Shown here piece by piece: positions 50,350-59,293 of a DNA stretch of 64,000 nucleotides. The DNA is taken from contig CBDDFL010000002.1 in NCBI GenBank assembly GCA_965227095.1, positions 1 to 64,000 on the forward strand. Reading direction: 5' to 3'. The notes below the pieces were generated by a model. That model had not been told where the DNA came from. It was given only the letters and a program-made list of their open reading frames with translations, and ran no database searches. The position numbers and the translations under genes were made by a program. The stretch is from JANQMY01 sp965227095 (lineage in GTDB: Bacteria > Pseudomonadota > Alphaproteobacteria > JANQMY01). The first letter of the stretch is position 1; each line of letters starts with the position of its first letter.

Positions 50350-51339
50350 ATGAAATTTCCAATCAAAGCCGTTGCCGCATCGATCGGCCTTGCGGTTCTT
50401 GCGAGCGCTGCTTCCGCAGAAAGCGTTAATGTGACCCTTTCAGGCGGCAATCCCTCGGGGCTTTGGTCGCTTCTGGGCGCTGGTATTGACCGTGCCGTCA
50501 AGGCGGATGACCCGAGCGGCGTGGTGACCTATCAGGCCACCGGGGGTGGCTTTGCGAACATCGGCCTTCTGGGCCGTGAACGGACCGACCTGGGGATGGC
50601 ACATGATGCCGAGATCAAGCTGGCCCTCGCAGGGGACGAACCGTTTGACGCGCCGATCGAGAACCTTCAAGCCATCGGCTACATGTACAACTGGGCGCCG
50701 ATGCACTTCTTCATCAAGAAGTCTCTTGCCGAAGAATATGGCATCGACAGCATTGACGACCTCGCGACGTCCGGCGCGGCGATCCGTGTTGCGAACAACA
50801 ATGCCGGGAACATCGTCGCCAACATCACGACCTTCATGCTCGAAGAGGCGGGCTACGACGAAGCCACGATCGAGTCCAATGGCGGCGTGCTTGTCCGCGG
50901 TGGTTCGTCACAGCAAGCAGATCTGATTGCAGACGGCCGCACCGATATGGTGATCAACGGCATTTTCATCGGACATTCGTCGTTCCGTAAAGTTGACGAG
51001 GGCAATGACGTCGTGTTGCTCAGCGTTCCCGAAAACATCATCGCTGCGACCAACGAGCGTTTCGGAACCGGCACGTTCACAATTCCAGCCGACAGCTACA
51101 AGAACCAGACCGAAGATGTCGTCACGCTCGCACTGGGTGCGATGGTAATCACTTCCGATGTACTGCCGGAAGAAACTGGCTACATGCTCGCAAAGAGCAT
51201 CGCGTCCAATATCGACGAGATCCGCGGCGTGCATAAGGCGATGCAGGCGCTCACACCGGAACTTCTGACGTCGCAGACCACGCTGCCGTTCCATCCTGGT
51301 GCGGAGCGTGCCTACAAGGAACTGGGTCTGCTCAAGTAA
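50350..51339 (+). CDS. TAXI-family TRAP transporter solute-binding protein
   Basis: A 329-residue periplasmic binding protein. The signal peptide ends at SAASA (about residue 23). The core ESVNVTLSGGNPSGLWSLLGAGIDRAVKA, then YQATGGGFANIGLLGRERTDLGMAHDAEI is the TAXI pattern. It should capture a carboxylate and hand it to the fused TRAP permease downstream, most likely the aromatic acid degraded by this cluster. ATG 50350 has GGGAGG 5 bases upstream. A 10-bp hairpin follows the gene, and the promoter carries two operator-like sites. Confidence 0.9.
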   Translation: MKFPIKAVAASIGLAVLASAASAESVNVTLSGGNPSGLWSLLGAGIDRAVKADDPSGVVTYQATGGGFANIGLLGRERTDLGMAHDAEIKLALAGDEPFDAPIENLQAIGYMYNWAPMHFFIKKSLAEEYGIDSIDDLATSGAAIRVANNNAGNIVANITTFMLEEAGYDEATIESNGGVLVRGGSSQQADLIADGRTDMVINGIFIGHSSFRKVDEGNDVVLLSVPENIIAATNERFGTGTFTIPADSYKNQTEDVVTLALGAMVITSDVLPEETGYMLAKSIASNIDEIRGVHKAMQALTPELLTSQTTLPFHPGAERAYKELGLLK

Positions 51340-51356
51340 GGTCGATCCCGCGATCC

Positions 51357-51389
51357 GGCCGGCGCGCGCTGCAACGACACGCGCCGGCC
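51357..51389 (+). promoter_or_regulatory. Intercistronic hairpin between TAXI and TRAP genes
   Basis: GGCCGGCGCG and CGCGCCGGCC form a perfect 10-bp, all-G/C stem with a 13-base loop, 17 bases after the binding-protein stop. No T run follows. Such hairpins often stabilise the binding-protein message and lower permease expression. Confidence 0.65.
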
Positions 51390-51505
51390 CACTCATGGAC
51401 TGCACAGAGCAATGCCCCGCGGTGGCTACGTGAGATGTCACGTCATGTCATCGCGCGGCCCATACATCGCGGTTCTTTCTCTTCTCTGCCTTATACGGGG
51501 TCTAC

Positions 51506-53410
51506 ATGAATTTTCCTTCGCTTACAGAAACCGGTCGTCGTAGAAATTTAGGCTCGCCGATGAGAACCATCGTCATGGTTCTGGCGGCGGCATTCGCGGT
51601 TTGGGTAATCCACTCGAACCTCTTCATCATCTCCGATCCGCTCATTCAGGGCATTCTGTTCGTATCGGGCATTTTCACGATTCTCTTCCTCGCGATCGGC
51701 GCGACCTCGCGCGCGCCGGACAGCATTCCGATCTATGATTGGGTTCTCTCTGCGCTGAGCCTGGCCACAGGGGTGTATTTCTACGTGACCTCGGGAGCGA
51801 TTGCGGACCGGATCAGTCTACTCGACGAATTCACAACCGATCAGTTTTTCTTTGGCTCAGCCTTGTTGTTTCTGACCATCGAAGCGACCCGCCGGACCAC
51901 CGGCCTAGGCCTGACCGGCGTTGTCGCCCTCTTCCTGATTTATAATCTGTTTGGCTCTCTTCTGCCGCCGCCATTCGGGCATCGCGTCAGCGAGTTCAGC
52001 TATCTCTTGGATATTCTGGTTTTCACCACCGATGGACTTTTTGGCGTGCCGCTTCAGGTCGTTGCCAGCTATGTTTTCCTGTTCGTGATGTTTGGAACAT
52101 TCCTGGCCAAGGCCGGGGGAGGGGACTTCTTTTTCAACCTTGCAGCGCTTGTGACCGGCAATGCGCGCGGCGGCCCCGCCAAAATCGCGATCATTTCGTC
52201 GGGCCTGTACGGCACGATGTCCGGGAGCCCAACATCCGATGTTGTTGCAACGGGGTCGATCACGATCCCTGTCATGAAGCGACTCGGCTATCGGGCACGG
52301 TTCGCGGGGGCGGTGGAAGTCGCGGCGTCGTCTGGCGGAAGCGCGATGCCTCCGATCATGGGGTCAGCAGCCTTCATCATGGCCGAGTATTCCGGCATTT
52401 CCTACAACGCCATCGTGCTCGCCGCTCTGGTGCCGGCGCTTCTATACTACACGGGTGTCTTCGCTCAGGTTCACTTCCGGTCAGTCAAGCACAACCTTCG
52501 ACCCTCTGCAGACGAAATACCTTCAGCAAAGGAAACATTCAGGACCGGATGGGTTTTCCTGCTGCCGATCATCGGCATCATCGTCGCCCTCATTCTGGGG
52601 TATTCCCCGACCTTCACAGCCGGTGTCGGAGTTCTAGTAACCATCCTGTCCGCGATGATGCTGAAAGACACACGGCTGTCACTGTGGCAGTTGGTGGAAG
52701 GGCTGGGGGCGACTACGCTCCAGATTCTGCCAGTCGCCGGCGCTTGTGCCGCGGCCGGTCTTGTGATTGGCGGCTTGTCGATGACCGGCCTTGGAATGAA
52801 ATCCGCGAACGTCATTTTGACTGTCAGCAACATGCAACCACTGCTGACACTCGTTATCGCCGCGGTCGTCACGATTGTTCTCGGTCTCGGGATGCCAACG
52901 CCCAGTGCGTATATCCTGGCAGCCGTGCTGGTCGGACCGGCGCTGGCAAAGCTCGGTTTCCCGACGTTGCCGAGCCAGATGTTTCTGCTCTACTATGCGA
53001 TTCTCTCGGCACTTACGCCACCGATCGCCGTGGCAGCAATCGCGGCCTCAGCGATCGCCGACGAAGACCCCTTCAAGATCGCTTTCTCCGCAGTCCGGCT
53101 GGCCATCGTCGGCTTCCTTCTGCCCTTCGCCTTCGTGTGGAACCCAGGCATCCTCCTAGAGCTCGGTCCTCTGGCAAACACTTTGGCCGTAGTGGGCGCC
53201 TTTGCCGGAGCACTCGCGGTCGCAGCCTCTCTGGAAGGCTTGGTCAAGACGCAACTCAGTGCAGTCGAACGGGGCGTACTGCCAATCGCTGCGATTGGCG
53301 CCGTAAGCCCTTACTTGGCGGTATCCGCGATCTGTATTTTAGTGATTGTCGCAATGCTATTCCGGCAGATCGCATTCACGACAGAAAACGCCCGCGTGGA
53401 CAGTGCCTAG
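51506..53410 (+). CDS. TRAP transporter fused permease (DctQ-DctM, TAXI type)
   Basis: A 634-residue inner-membrane protein with roughly 16-18 predicted helices: an N-terminal four-helix Q-like part, then a large M-like part. Landmarks include KAGGGDFFFNLAALVTGNARGGPAKIAIISSGLYGTMSGSP and SSGGSAMPPIMGSAAFIMAEYSGISY, both strong for TAXI-associated fused permeases, and LGLGMPTPSAYILAAVLVGPALAKLG later. It uses the Na+/H+ gradient to import the substrate caught by the binding protein upstream. ATG 51506 is chosen; a later in-frame ATG would trim the cytoplasmic lead. It continues the plus-strand operon. Confidence 0.93.
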   Translation: MNFPSLTETGRRRNLGSPMRTIVMVLAAAFAVWVIHSNLFIISDPLIQGILFVSGIFTILFLAIGATSRAPDSIPIYDWVLSALSLATGVYFYVTSGAIADRISLLDEFTTDQFFFGSALLFLTIEATRRTTGLGLTGVVALFLIYNLFGSLLPPPFGHRVSEFSYLLDILVFTTDGLFGVPLQVVASYVFLFVMFGTFLAKAGGGDFFFNLAALVTGNARGGPAKIAIISSGLYGTMSGSPTSDVVATGSITIPVMKRLGYRARFAGAVEVAASSGGSAMPPIMGSAAFIMAEYSGISYNAIVLAALVPALLYYTGVFAQVHFRSVKHNLRPSADEIPSAKETFRTGWVFLLPIIGIIVALILGYSPTFTAGVGVLVTILSAMMLKDTRLSLWQLVEGLGATTLQILPVAGACAAAGLVIGGLSMTGLGMKSANVILTVSNMQPLLTLVIAAVVTIVLGLGMPTPSAYILAAVLVGPALAKLGFPTLPSQMFLLYYAILSALTPPIAVAAIAASAIADEDPFKIAFSAVRLAIVGFLLPFAFVWNPGILLELGPLANTLAVVGAFAGALAVAASLEGLVKTQLSAVERGVLPIAAIGAVSPYLAVSAICILVIVAMLFRQIAFTTENARVDSA

Positions 53411-53610
53411 CTGTGGCGCCTCAGCAGGTTGACCCGATTGAAGCGCAGTCTGGTCATCGAGGGATTCAACCCAGAGACGGCATGTGGCCTGGGCCAATTT
53501 TTAAGGTTGGTCCGGGCCGGTCGGCCTATGACGCGGAACACAGGCGGCTACTTCCATAGGTGGGAGCTGATCACTTCGCAACCGGCGCAAAGTATTTCGA
53601 GGTTCAGGAA

Positions 53611-54186
53611 ATGAATGAAACACCGGGGCCGGAAGAACTTGGGCCAAAACAGCTTAGTATTGGCACCGACGCGATCCCCGAGCTGTCGGTTTCCATCAGA
53701 GCACCCCTTGCACAGGCCGCGGTCGTCGCGAAGGCGATAAACGATGCCGCTCTGTATCACCTAGATTGGAACCGATTTGACGCTCGCATGTCCCTACAGA
53801 ATCAGACTGGCATTGACCAGATCATCTTTTCGGTGACCTTGCTTGGGGAAGAAGCATCCGTTTCGCTCCGAGACGGAATGGCCGCCTTGGCCCATGATCT
53901 CGAAGAGAGGCTGAGCTTCGCTTCGGTGACTGTAGGGCACCAGGTGCCGGCCAACGGTACTGACCCGAAACCGCCAGCCGCGCCGCGCTATTGGAAGGCC
54001 TGGGTCACCAGCATGCTGGGTGTCTATCCCCTGCTGATCCTTATCTACTACGCGCTGCAACCGCTCACGCAAAACCTTCCAGGTCCCGTGTCTCTGTTTC
54101 TTGTTGCGCTGGTGCTCACCGGAGTGAACGGTGTCTACGTTGCGCCGTTTCTGGGCAAGAGATTGCGTCCATGGCTCACACGGTGA
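53611..54186 (+). CDS. Antibiotic-biosynthesis-monooxygenase-like protein with two C-terminal membrane helices
   Basis: A 191-residue protein. An ABM-like ferredoxin-fold part (about 20-110) is followed by two membrane helices (VTSMLGVYPLLILIYYALQPL and the LFLVALVLTGVNGVYVAP stretch) and LGKRLRPWLTR. This ABM-plus-two-helices layout occurs in a family seen in several bacteria, whose function is unknown. ATG 53611 is preferred, with a GTG at 53560 as alternative. It lies 200 bases after the permease, in the same direction, so it may be co-transcribed with the transporter. Confidence 0.7.
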   Translation: MNETPGPEELGPKQLSIGTDAIPELSVSIRAPLAQAAVVAKAINDAALYHLDWNRFDARMSLQNQTGIDQIIFSVTLLGEEASVSLRDGMAALAHDLEERLSFASVTVGHQVPANGTDPKPPAAPRYWKAWVTSMLGVYPLLILIYYALQPLTQNLPGPVSLFLVALVLTGVNGVYVAPFLGKRLRPWLTR

Positions 54187-54497
54187 AGCGAGATGGTTCG
54201 CTTGCCGCGACTTATGCACAGGCTGGCTGCCATGACACCTCAGAGACGGGCCCGGCAAGCCGCTGTCGGGGAGGTTCCGGACCACAATTGCGCGAAAGTA
54301 TCTCGGTTTTGCGATCTCGTCAGCTTGATCTAGTTCAGAACCCGCTATTTCGGACAACAAGTTAGGTCGATACCTACAACGCGGGAAAAAAAAGTGGCAG
54401 GTTACGTTGACAGATAAAACTTAGAGAGCTAAGAATAGTTGAGAGGTCGAAAACCACTCATCCACTGAAAGAGTCGGATGCCATTGGAGGAGCCCAG
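54187..54497. other. Intergenic region before the Rieske oxygenase gene
   Basis: There is no convincing gene in these 311 bases. The 3' part contains the TTAG-N4-CTAA promoter (54407-54435) described separately. Nothing else is recognised. Confidence 0.45.
54407..54435 (+). promoter_or_regulatory. Promoter with TTAG-N4-CTAA operator (Rieske oxygenase)
   Basis: TTGACA (54407-54412), 17 bases and TAAGAA (54430-54435). TTAGAGAGCTAA (54421-54432), extended by one base at each end to CTTAG...CTAAG, fills the spacer end and overlaps the -10. The layout is base-for-base the same as at 57117. Confidence 0.75.
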
Positions 54498-55778
54498 ATG
54501 CTTACACCCGAAGAGAATGAACTGCTTACACGCGTAACGGGGGATGCCCCGATGGCGCGACTTATGCGTCAGCATTGGACGCCTGTATGCCTGATCGAAG
54601 AGGTTGAAGAGTCGGACGGCAAACCGCTTCGAGTCGAAGTTCTCGGCGAAAGCTATGTCGCGTTCCGGGATACCAAGGGTCGTCTGGGAATGCTGGATGA
54701 GCTTTGCCCGCACAGAAAGGCCTCTCTGGTCTATGGCCGTAACGAGGAATGTGGGCTGCGCTGCCTCTATCACGGCTGGAAGATGGATGTTGAAGGCAAT
54801 GTCGTCGCAATGTCTTCAGAGCCGGAAGGCAGTCCATTGATGGACAAGGTCAAACATCGTTCCTACCCCGTGCGGGAGTGGGGCGGCTTCGTCTGGGCTT
54901 GGCTCGGCGAGAAAGATGATATGCCCGAGTTCCAGCCGCCGGCCTTTGCGCCAACCGAAGACACCCCAGTTTCGATCCTGAAGATTCGCGTGCCCGCCAA
55001 CTGGGCGCAGATTCACGAGGGCCAGATCGATAGCGCGCATTCATCATCGCTCCATTCCTCGAATATGGTTCCGGCACGGGTCGAGGGCGCCGCGGCGGAC
55101 GACAAATCATGGTACCGCCCATCGACAGACAAATCTCCGCGTATGCAGACTGAAACCACGAGCTACGGTTTCCATTACGCGGCGATCCGTAAGCCGATCA
55201 AAAACGCTCAGACGCACAACTATCTCCGGATCACCGAATTTATCGCGCCCTATTATTCGCTGATTCCGCCGAACAACAACTACCGGGTCGCCAGCGTCAT
55301 CGTGCCGATCAATGACGATGAGACAGCGTTTCACTTCATAGCCTTCGACGGACCGAACGTTCCCTCCACTGAAGAGTGGCGCAAGTTTGCCCATGCCGTA
55401 CCGGGTGAGGACGTGGACCACAAATGGCGCTCTCTCCGGACGTTGGAGAACGACTTCAAGCAGGACCGAGAAAGGATGAAAGAGGGCCACTTTACCGGCG
55501 TGGACGGCATTCCGAACGAAGATATTGTGATGTGGGTTTCGATGGGTAGCCGCGTACAGCGTCACACGGACATTCTTGGGGCCTCCGACCTGGCGATTGT
55601 CGAGTTCCGCCGCCTCATGGCCGATGCGGCAAAGAAAGTCGCCGAAGGTGGCCAGGCAATCGGCACCGAGTCGAAGATTCCGCAAAGGGTAATCGCCTCT
55701 CACGAGGGAGTGTATCCTAAGGACGTCGATTGGCGAACACTGGTGGACACGTCGAGCAAGACGGAAGCGGCGGAATAA
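54498..55778 (+). CDS. pht3: Rieske non-haem iron oxygenase, phthalate 4,5-dioxygenase oxygenase type
   Basis: A 426-residue oxygenase large subunit. The Rieske [2Fe-2S] site is LCPHRKASLVYGRNEECGLRCLYHGWKMD: Cys-Pro-His then Cys-x2-His. The mononuclear iron site is the two-His pattern DSAHSSSLHSSN, where the His pair is spaced by four. Size and order fit the phthalate-dioxygenase class, which uses a separate FMN/[2Fe-2S] reductase. Such a reductase, a dihydrodiol dehydrogenase-type and a dihydroxyphthalate decarboxylase are encoded just downstream, so phthalate is the leading substrate. It has its own regulated promoter and a terminator. Confidence 0.88.
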   Translation: MLTPEENELLTRVTGDAPMARLMRQHWTPVCLIEEVEESDGKPLRVEVLGESYVAFRDTKGRLGMLDELCPHRKASLVYGRNEECGLRCLYHGWKMDVEGNVVAMSSEPEGSPLMDKVKHRSYPVREWGGFVWAWLGEKDDMPEFQPPAFAPTEDTPVSILKIRVPANWAQIHEGQIDSAHSSSLHSSNMVPARVEGAAADDKSWYRPSTDKSPRMQTETTSYGFHYAAIRKPIKNAQTHNYLRITEFIAPYYSLIPPNNNYRVASVIVPINDDETAFHFIAFDGPNVPSTEEWRKFAHAVPGEDVDHKWRSLRTLENDFKQDRERMKEGHFTGVDGIPNEDIVMWVSMGSRVQRHTDILGASDLAIVEFRRLMADAAKKVAEGGQAIGTESKIPQRVIASHEGVYPKDVDWRTLVDTSSKTEAAE

Positions 55779-55803
55779 CTTGCGCACATGTTTCCTCCCT
55801 GAA

Positions 55804-55842
55804 CCGTCCAAGGCCTCAAGGGGTTTTGGGCGGCTCTTTTTT
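55804..55842 (+). terminator. Rho-independent terminator after the Rieske oxygenase gene
   Basis: CCGTCCAA (55804-55811) pairs with TTGGGCGG (55826-55833) with one G-U pair, followed by CTC and six T's. The stem is 8 bp with a 14-base loop. It ends the oxygenase message before the FMN-dependent dehydrogenase gene. Confidence 0.8.
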
Positions 55843-55905
55843 CGTGGTGCCGTCGGACTTTCATAGCTTCCCTCGACGGATTCTGCTCGGCGGGCGACAG
55901 GCGTT

Positions 55906-57048
55906 ATGACGACAGCAATCAATATCGAAGACTTGCGGGCGCAGGCACGGCGTCGCCTGCCACGGGTGGTGTTCGATTATTTGGATGGGGGCGCGGAATC
56001 GGAGGTGACGCTGCGGCACAATCGCAGTTCCTTCACGAATATCGTTCTCACGCCGCGAATCCTCAAAGGGGGGAGCGTCGATCTCACCTTGGAGCTGTTC
56101 GGGGAAACATACTCGAAGCCGTTTTTCATAGGGCCGACAGGGCTGAACGGCCTCTACTGGCCCCAGGGAGATCTGCACCTCGCCGCTGCGGCCGAACGAG
56201 CCGGGGTCGGGTTCACGGTTTCGACCGCCTCGAACACGACGCTGGAAGAGATCGCGCGGAGGAGCAAGGGTCCCCTCTGGTTCCAGCTTTATCCGTGGGG
56301 GAAGGGCGCATTCGCTGATGCGCTGATCGACCGGGCACAGGCGGCCGGTTACTCGGCTCTGGTACTGACTGTCGATTCACTCGTGGGCGGCAAGCGCGAA
56401 CGTGATCTGCGGCACGGCTTCGCCCACGAAATCCGCATTGGCCCTCGGACTGTTCTCGATGGGCTTCTGCATCCTGCTTGGCTGACCTCCGTATGGCTCG
56501 GGCCGCACCGTCCCAGACTTGAGAACCTCTTGGACTTTGTCGGAAACAGCGCGAGCGACAGAGAACTGGCCGAGTTTACCCGATCTCAGCGGAACCCGGA
56601 GTTTTCTTGGGGAGATGTTCGCCGCATTCGGGAGAAATGGAAAGGCCCGCTGCTGATCAAGGGTATCATGTGCCCAGAAGATGCGATTGACGCGCAACGC
56701 GCCGGTGTGGATGGAATCGTCGTCTCGAACCATGGTGGCCGTCAGCTTGATGGCGCTCCTGCCACCATCGACGTACTCGCAGATATCATCGCGGCTCTTG
56801 ATCGGAAGTTTCCGGTTCTGCTGGACGGCGGCATTCGTCGCGGCAGTGACATCGTGAAAGCCCTCGCCTTGGGTGCGAAGGGCATTCTGCTGGGTCGCGC
56901 GCCGCTCTATGGCTTGGCGGCGCAAGGCGAGGCGGGCGTGTCACGGGCGCTTTCGATCCTTGAAGAGGAGATGACGAGGACCATGACCTTTGTGGGCGCA
57001 AGATCCGTGTCTGCGGTCTCTGATTTCAACGTCGAAATTCGACGGTAA
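55906..57048 (+). CDS. FMN-dependent alpha-hydroxyacid dehydrogenase/oxidase (mandelate/lactate type)
   Basis: A 380-residue flavoprotein of the glycolate oxidase family. The start INIEDLRAQARRRLPRVVFDYLDGGAESEVTLRHNR is typical. FMN and active-site elements are LWFQLYPWG, VVSNHGGRQLDGAPATIDVL (catalytic His and Arg) and LLDGGIRRGSDIVKALALGAKG. It oxidises an L-2-hydroxy acid to the 2-oxo acid. With a ThDP decarboxylase and an aldehyde dehydrogenase in the window it could make a mandelate-like route feeding aromatic acids to the Rieske oxygenase. This is inference. Confidence 0.85.
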   Translation: MTTAINIEDLRAQARRRLPRVVFDYLDGGAESEVTLRHNRSSFTNIVLTPRILKGGSVDLTLELFGETYSKPFFIGPTGLNGLYWPQGDLHLAAAAERAGVGFTVSTASNTTLEEIARRSKGPLWFQLYPWGKGAFADALIDRAQAAGYSALVLTVDSLVGGKRERDLRHGFAHEIRIGPRTVLDGLLHPAWLTSVWLGPHRPRLENLLDFVGNSASDRELAEFTRSQRNPEFSWGDVRRIREKWKGPLLIKGIMCPEDAIDAQRAGVDGIVVSNHGGRQLDGAPATIDVLADIIAALDRKFPVLLDGGIRRGSDIVKALALGAKGILLGRAPLYGLAAQGEAGVSRALSILEEEMTRTMTFVGARSVSAVSDFNVEIRR

Positions 57049-57116
57049 TAAATGGTTCCTCCGCCAGTAGCGCTTGCACGATCAACGTTTTGGATGACTG
57101 CGTAGTTCAAGGTCGG

Positions 57117-57145
57117 TTGACACACATAACTTAGCTATCTAAACA
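57117..57145 (+). promoter_or_regulatory. Promoter with TTAG-N4-CTAA operator (reductase operon)
   Basis: TTGACA (57117-57122), 17 bases and TAAACA (57140-57145). TTAGCTATCTAA (57131-57142) ends in the -10. -35, spacer length, operator and -10 have the same relative positions as at 54407, so the two units are probably co-regulated. Confidence 0.75.
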
Positions 57146-57177
57146 AATTCACAATCACGACCATATGGGAGGACCTC

Positions 57178-58116
57178 ATGGAGAATATCAAGATGCGCGT
57201 CGAGAAACGGCGTGACTTGACCCCGAGCATCGCCGAATTCACCCTGGTGCCGGTTGGGGCCGATGTGCTCCCTAGTTTCGATCCTGGTGCTCACATCACC
57301 TTGGAAACTCCGTCCGGAGCGATGCGTCGCTATTCACTGATCAACGATGGCAGCGACCCAAAGGAATTTGTTGTCGCGATCAAAAGAGAACCGAATTCGC
57401 GTGGGGGCTCCGCGTCGATGCACGAACAGGCGACCGTCGGGTCCGAGTTGACAGTCGAATTCCCGGAAAACGATTTCCCGCTAACCGATGTTCAGAAGTA
57501 CCTGCTCATCGCCGGCGGTATCGGGATCACGCCGATTCTGTCGATGGCACGGTATCTCGACAAGAAGGGCAAGATGCTCAGAATCATCTACGTCAGCCGC
57601 AGTCCGGAGGAATCGGCCTATCTGGATGAACTGATGAGAGATTTCGATGGCCGGATCATTGTGCACCATGACGGCGGCGCTCCGGATGCAGTCTACGATT
57701 TCTGGGACGATCTCGTCACGCCCCGTGCCACTCACGTCTTCTGTTGTGGTCCGAAACCGCTGATGGATGAAATCAAGGCCGTTTCCGGGCACTGGCCGGA
57801 GGGGCGAGTTCACTTCGAGGATTTCAAGCCCGTCGATGTGGTGCGCCAAGACGATGTCTCTTTCGAAGTGGAGCTGAAAAAAAGTAGCGAAACCGTCACG
57901 GTGCCCGAAGATCGTTCGATCTTGGAGGCATTGCGTGACGCCGGATTCGCAACGTCCAGCTCCTGTGAAAGTGGCACATGCGGCACCTGCAAGATCCGCC
58001 TCCTCGAAGGGGAAGCTGACCATCGCGACATGGTGCTTATGGAAGAGGAAAAAAGCGACCATATAATGATTTGTGTATCGCGCGCGCTATCGGGGAGGCT
58101 GGTTCTTGACCTCTGA
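57178..58116 (+). CDS. pht2: Phthalate-dioxygenase-reductase-like protein (FMN/NADH/[2Fe-2S])
   Basis: A 312-residue electron-transfer protein for the Rieske oxygenase. Order of domains: an FMN-binding beta-barrel (GAMRRYSLIN), an NADH domain (LIAGGIGITPILSMARYL, then VFCCGPKPLMDEI) and a C-terminal plant-type ferredoxin domain with SSSCESGTCGTCKIRLLEGEADHRD and a final Cys in IMICVSRA. This FMN-NAD-[2Fe-2S] order is that of phthalate dioxygenase reductase. Start ATG 57178 has GGGAGG upstream. The stop is overlapped by the next gene. Confidence 0.9.
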   Translation: MENIKMRVEKRRDLTPSIAEFTLVPVGADVLPSFDPGAHITLETPSGAMRRYSLINDGSDPKEFVVAIKREPNSRGGSASMHEQATVGSELTVEFPENDFPLTDVQKYLLIAGGIGITPILSMARYLDKKGKMLRIIYVSRSPEESAYLDELMRDFDGRIIVHHDGGAPDAVYDFWDDLVTPRATHVFCCGPKPLMDEIKAVSGHWPEGRVHFEDFKPVDVVRQDDVSFEVELKKSSETVTVPEDRSILEALRDAGFATSSSCESGTCGTCKIRLLEGEADHRDMVLMEEEKSDHIMICVSRALSGRLVLDL

Positions 58117-59293
58117 TCCCGTCCGCCTCGGAGTTGCGGGATTGGGGCGGGCTTTCATGCTGATGGTCCCCACCTTTGATGCCGACGCACGCGTCAAGCT
58201 CACGGCCGCGGCCGCGCCGAGGGCGGAAAGCCGGGCCGCATTCGAAGAGCAATACGGCGGTGTCGCCTATCCGACTGTCGAGGAACTATGCGCCGATCCA
58301 TCTGTGGAAGCGATCTACATCGCCACCCCGCACCAAATGCATGTAGATCACGTTCTGGCCGCGGCGCGCGCTGGAAAGCACATTCTCGTGGAAAAGCCGC
58401 TCGCGATCTCGATGGAAGACGCCGAGACCATGGTCGCCGCCGCGAACGAGGCGGGGGTTCACCTGATCGTTGGGCCCAGCCACAGTTTCGATCCGCCGGT
58501 CGAGCTGGCCGCGCAGTTGATCGCGAGCGGCAAGTTCGGCCAGCTGAGAATGATCCAGGCCCTTAACTACACTGACTTCCTGTATCGTCCCCGACGCCCG
58601 GAGGAGCTGCGCACCGAAGAAGGAGGAGGGGTGCTGTTCAGCCAGGCCATCCACCAGATCGACGTGGTCCGACGGCTTGCGGGCGGCATGGGAGAGAAGA
58701 TTTATGCCATGACCGGGGCATGGGATCCAAAGCGTCCAACAGAAGGCGCCTTTACGGCGCTGATGAACTTTGAGGGTGGATGCGTCGCCAATCTCACCTA
58801 TTCGGGCTATGCCCATTTCGATAGCGACATTTGGATGAACGACGTCGGAGAGCTGGGGCAGCGAAAACTCGCCGGCGCCTATGGCGATGCAAGGCGGGCG
58901 CTGATGGACCTCGATCCCGATGACGAGGCGCGCCTCAAGACGACGCGCACATTCGGCAGCGGTAAGACGGTCGACGCAAAGCACAACGAGCATTTTGGCC
59001 CAGTCATCGCGCTTTGCGACCGTGCCGACCTAAAGCTGACTCCGGACGGAGTTGAAGTATTTGGTGACACCGAGCGTGGCTTCATCGAAGTGACATTCGG
59101 GCCCGCGCCACGTAGAACCGTGAACGATGCACTGGTAGCCGCTGTCCGCCAGAACAAGGCCCCCGTCCAGACGGGCGCGTGGGGTCTGGCAAGCCTGGAG
59201 GTTTGCCATGCGATCCTGCAGTCCGCCTCGACCGGCCAACCTGTCGACCTGCGGCAACAATGCAAAACAAATGAGGAGGAACAAACTGGATGA
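58106..59293 (+). CDS. pht4: Gfo/Idh/MocA-family oxidoreductase, probable cis-4,5-dihydrodiol phthalate dehydrogenase
   Basis: A 395-residue NAD-dependent oxidoreductase. The NAD motif is VRLGVAGLGRAFM, then GKHILVEKPLAISMEDAE (EKP signature) and a C-terminal alpha/beta part with FSQAIHQIDVVRRLAGG. In known phthalate clusters this family includes the dehydrogenase that aromatises phthalate cis-4,5-dihydrodiol to 4,5-dihydroxyphthalate, the step expected here. TTG 58106 is chosen as start: GGGGAGG lies 7 bases upstream, and it overlaps the reductase end by 11 bases. It overlaps the decarboxylase by 4 bases. Confidence 0.75.
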   Translation: MTSDPVRLGVAGLGRAFMLMVPTFDADARVKLTAAAAPRAESRAAFEEQYGGVAYPTVEELCADPSVEAIYIATPHQMHVDHVLAAARAGKHILVEKPLAISMEDAETMVAAANEAGVHLIVGPSHSFDPPVELAAQLIASGKFGQLRMIQALNYTDFLYRPRRPEELRTEEGGGVLFSQAIHQIDVVRRLAGGMGEKIYAMTGAWDPKRPTEGAFTALMNFEGGCVANLTYSGYAHFDSDIWMNDVGELGQRKLAGAYGDARRALMDLDPDDEARLKTTRTFGSGKTVDAKHNEHFGPVIALCDRADLKLTPDGVEVFGDTERGFIEVTFGPAPRRTVNDALVAAVRQNKAPVQTGAWGLASLEVCHAILQSASTGQPVDLRQQCKTNEEEQTG

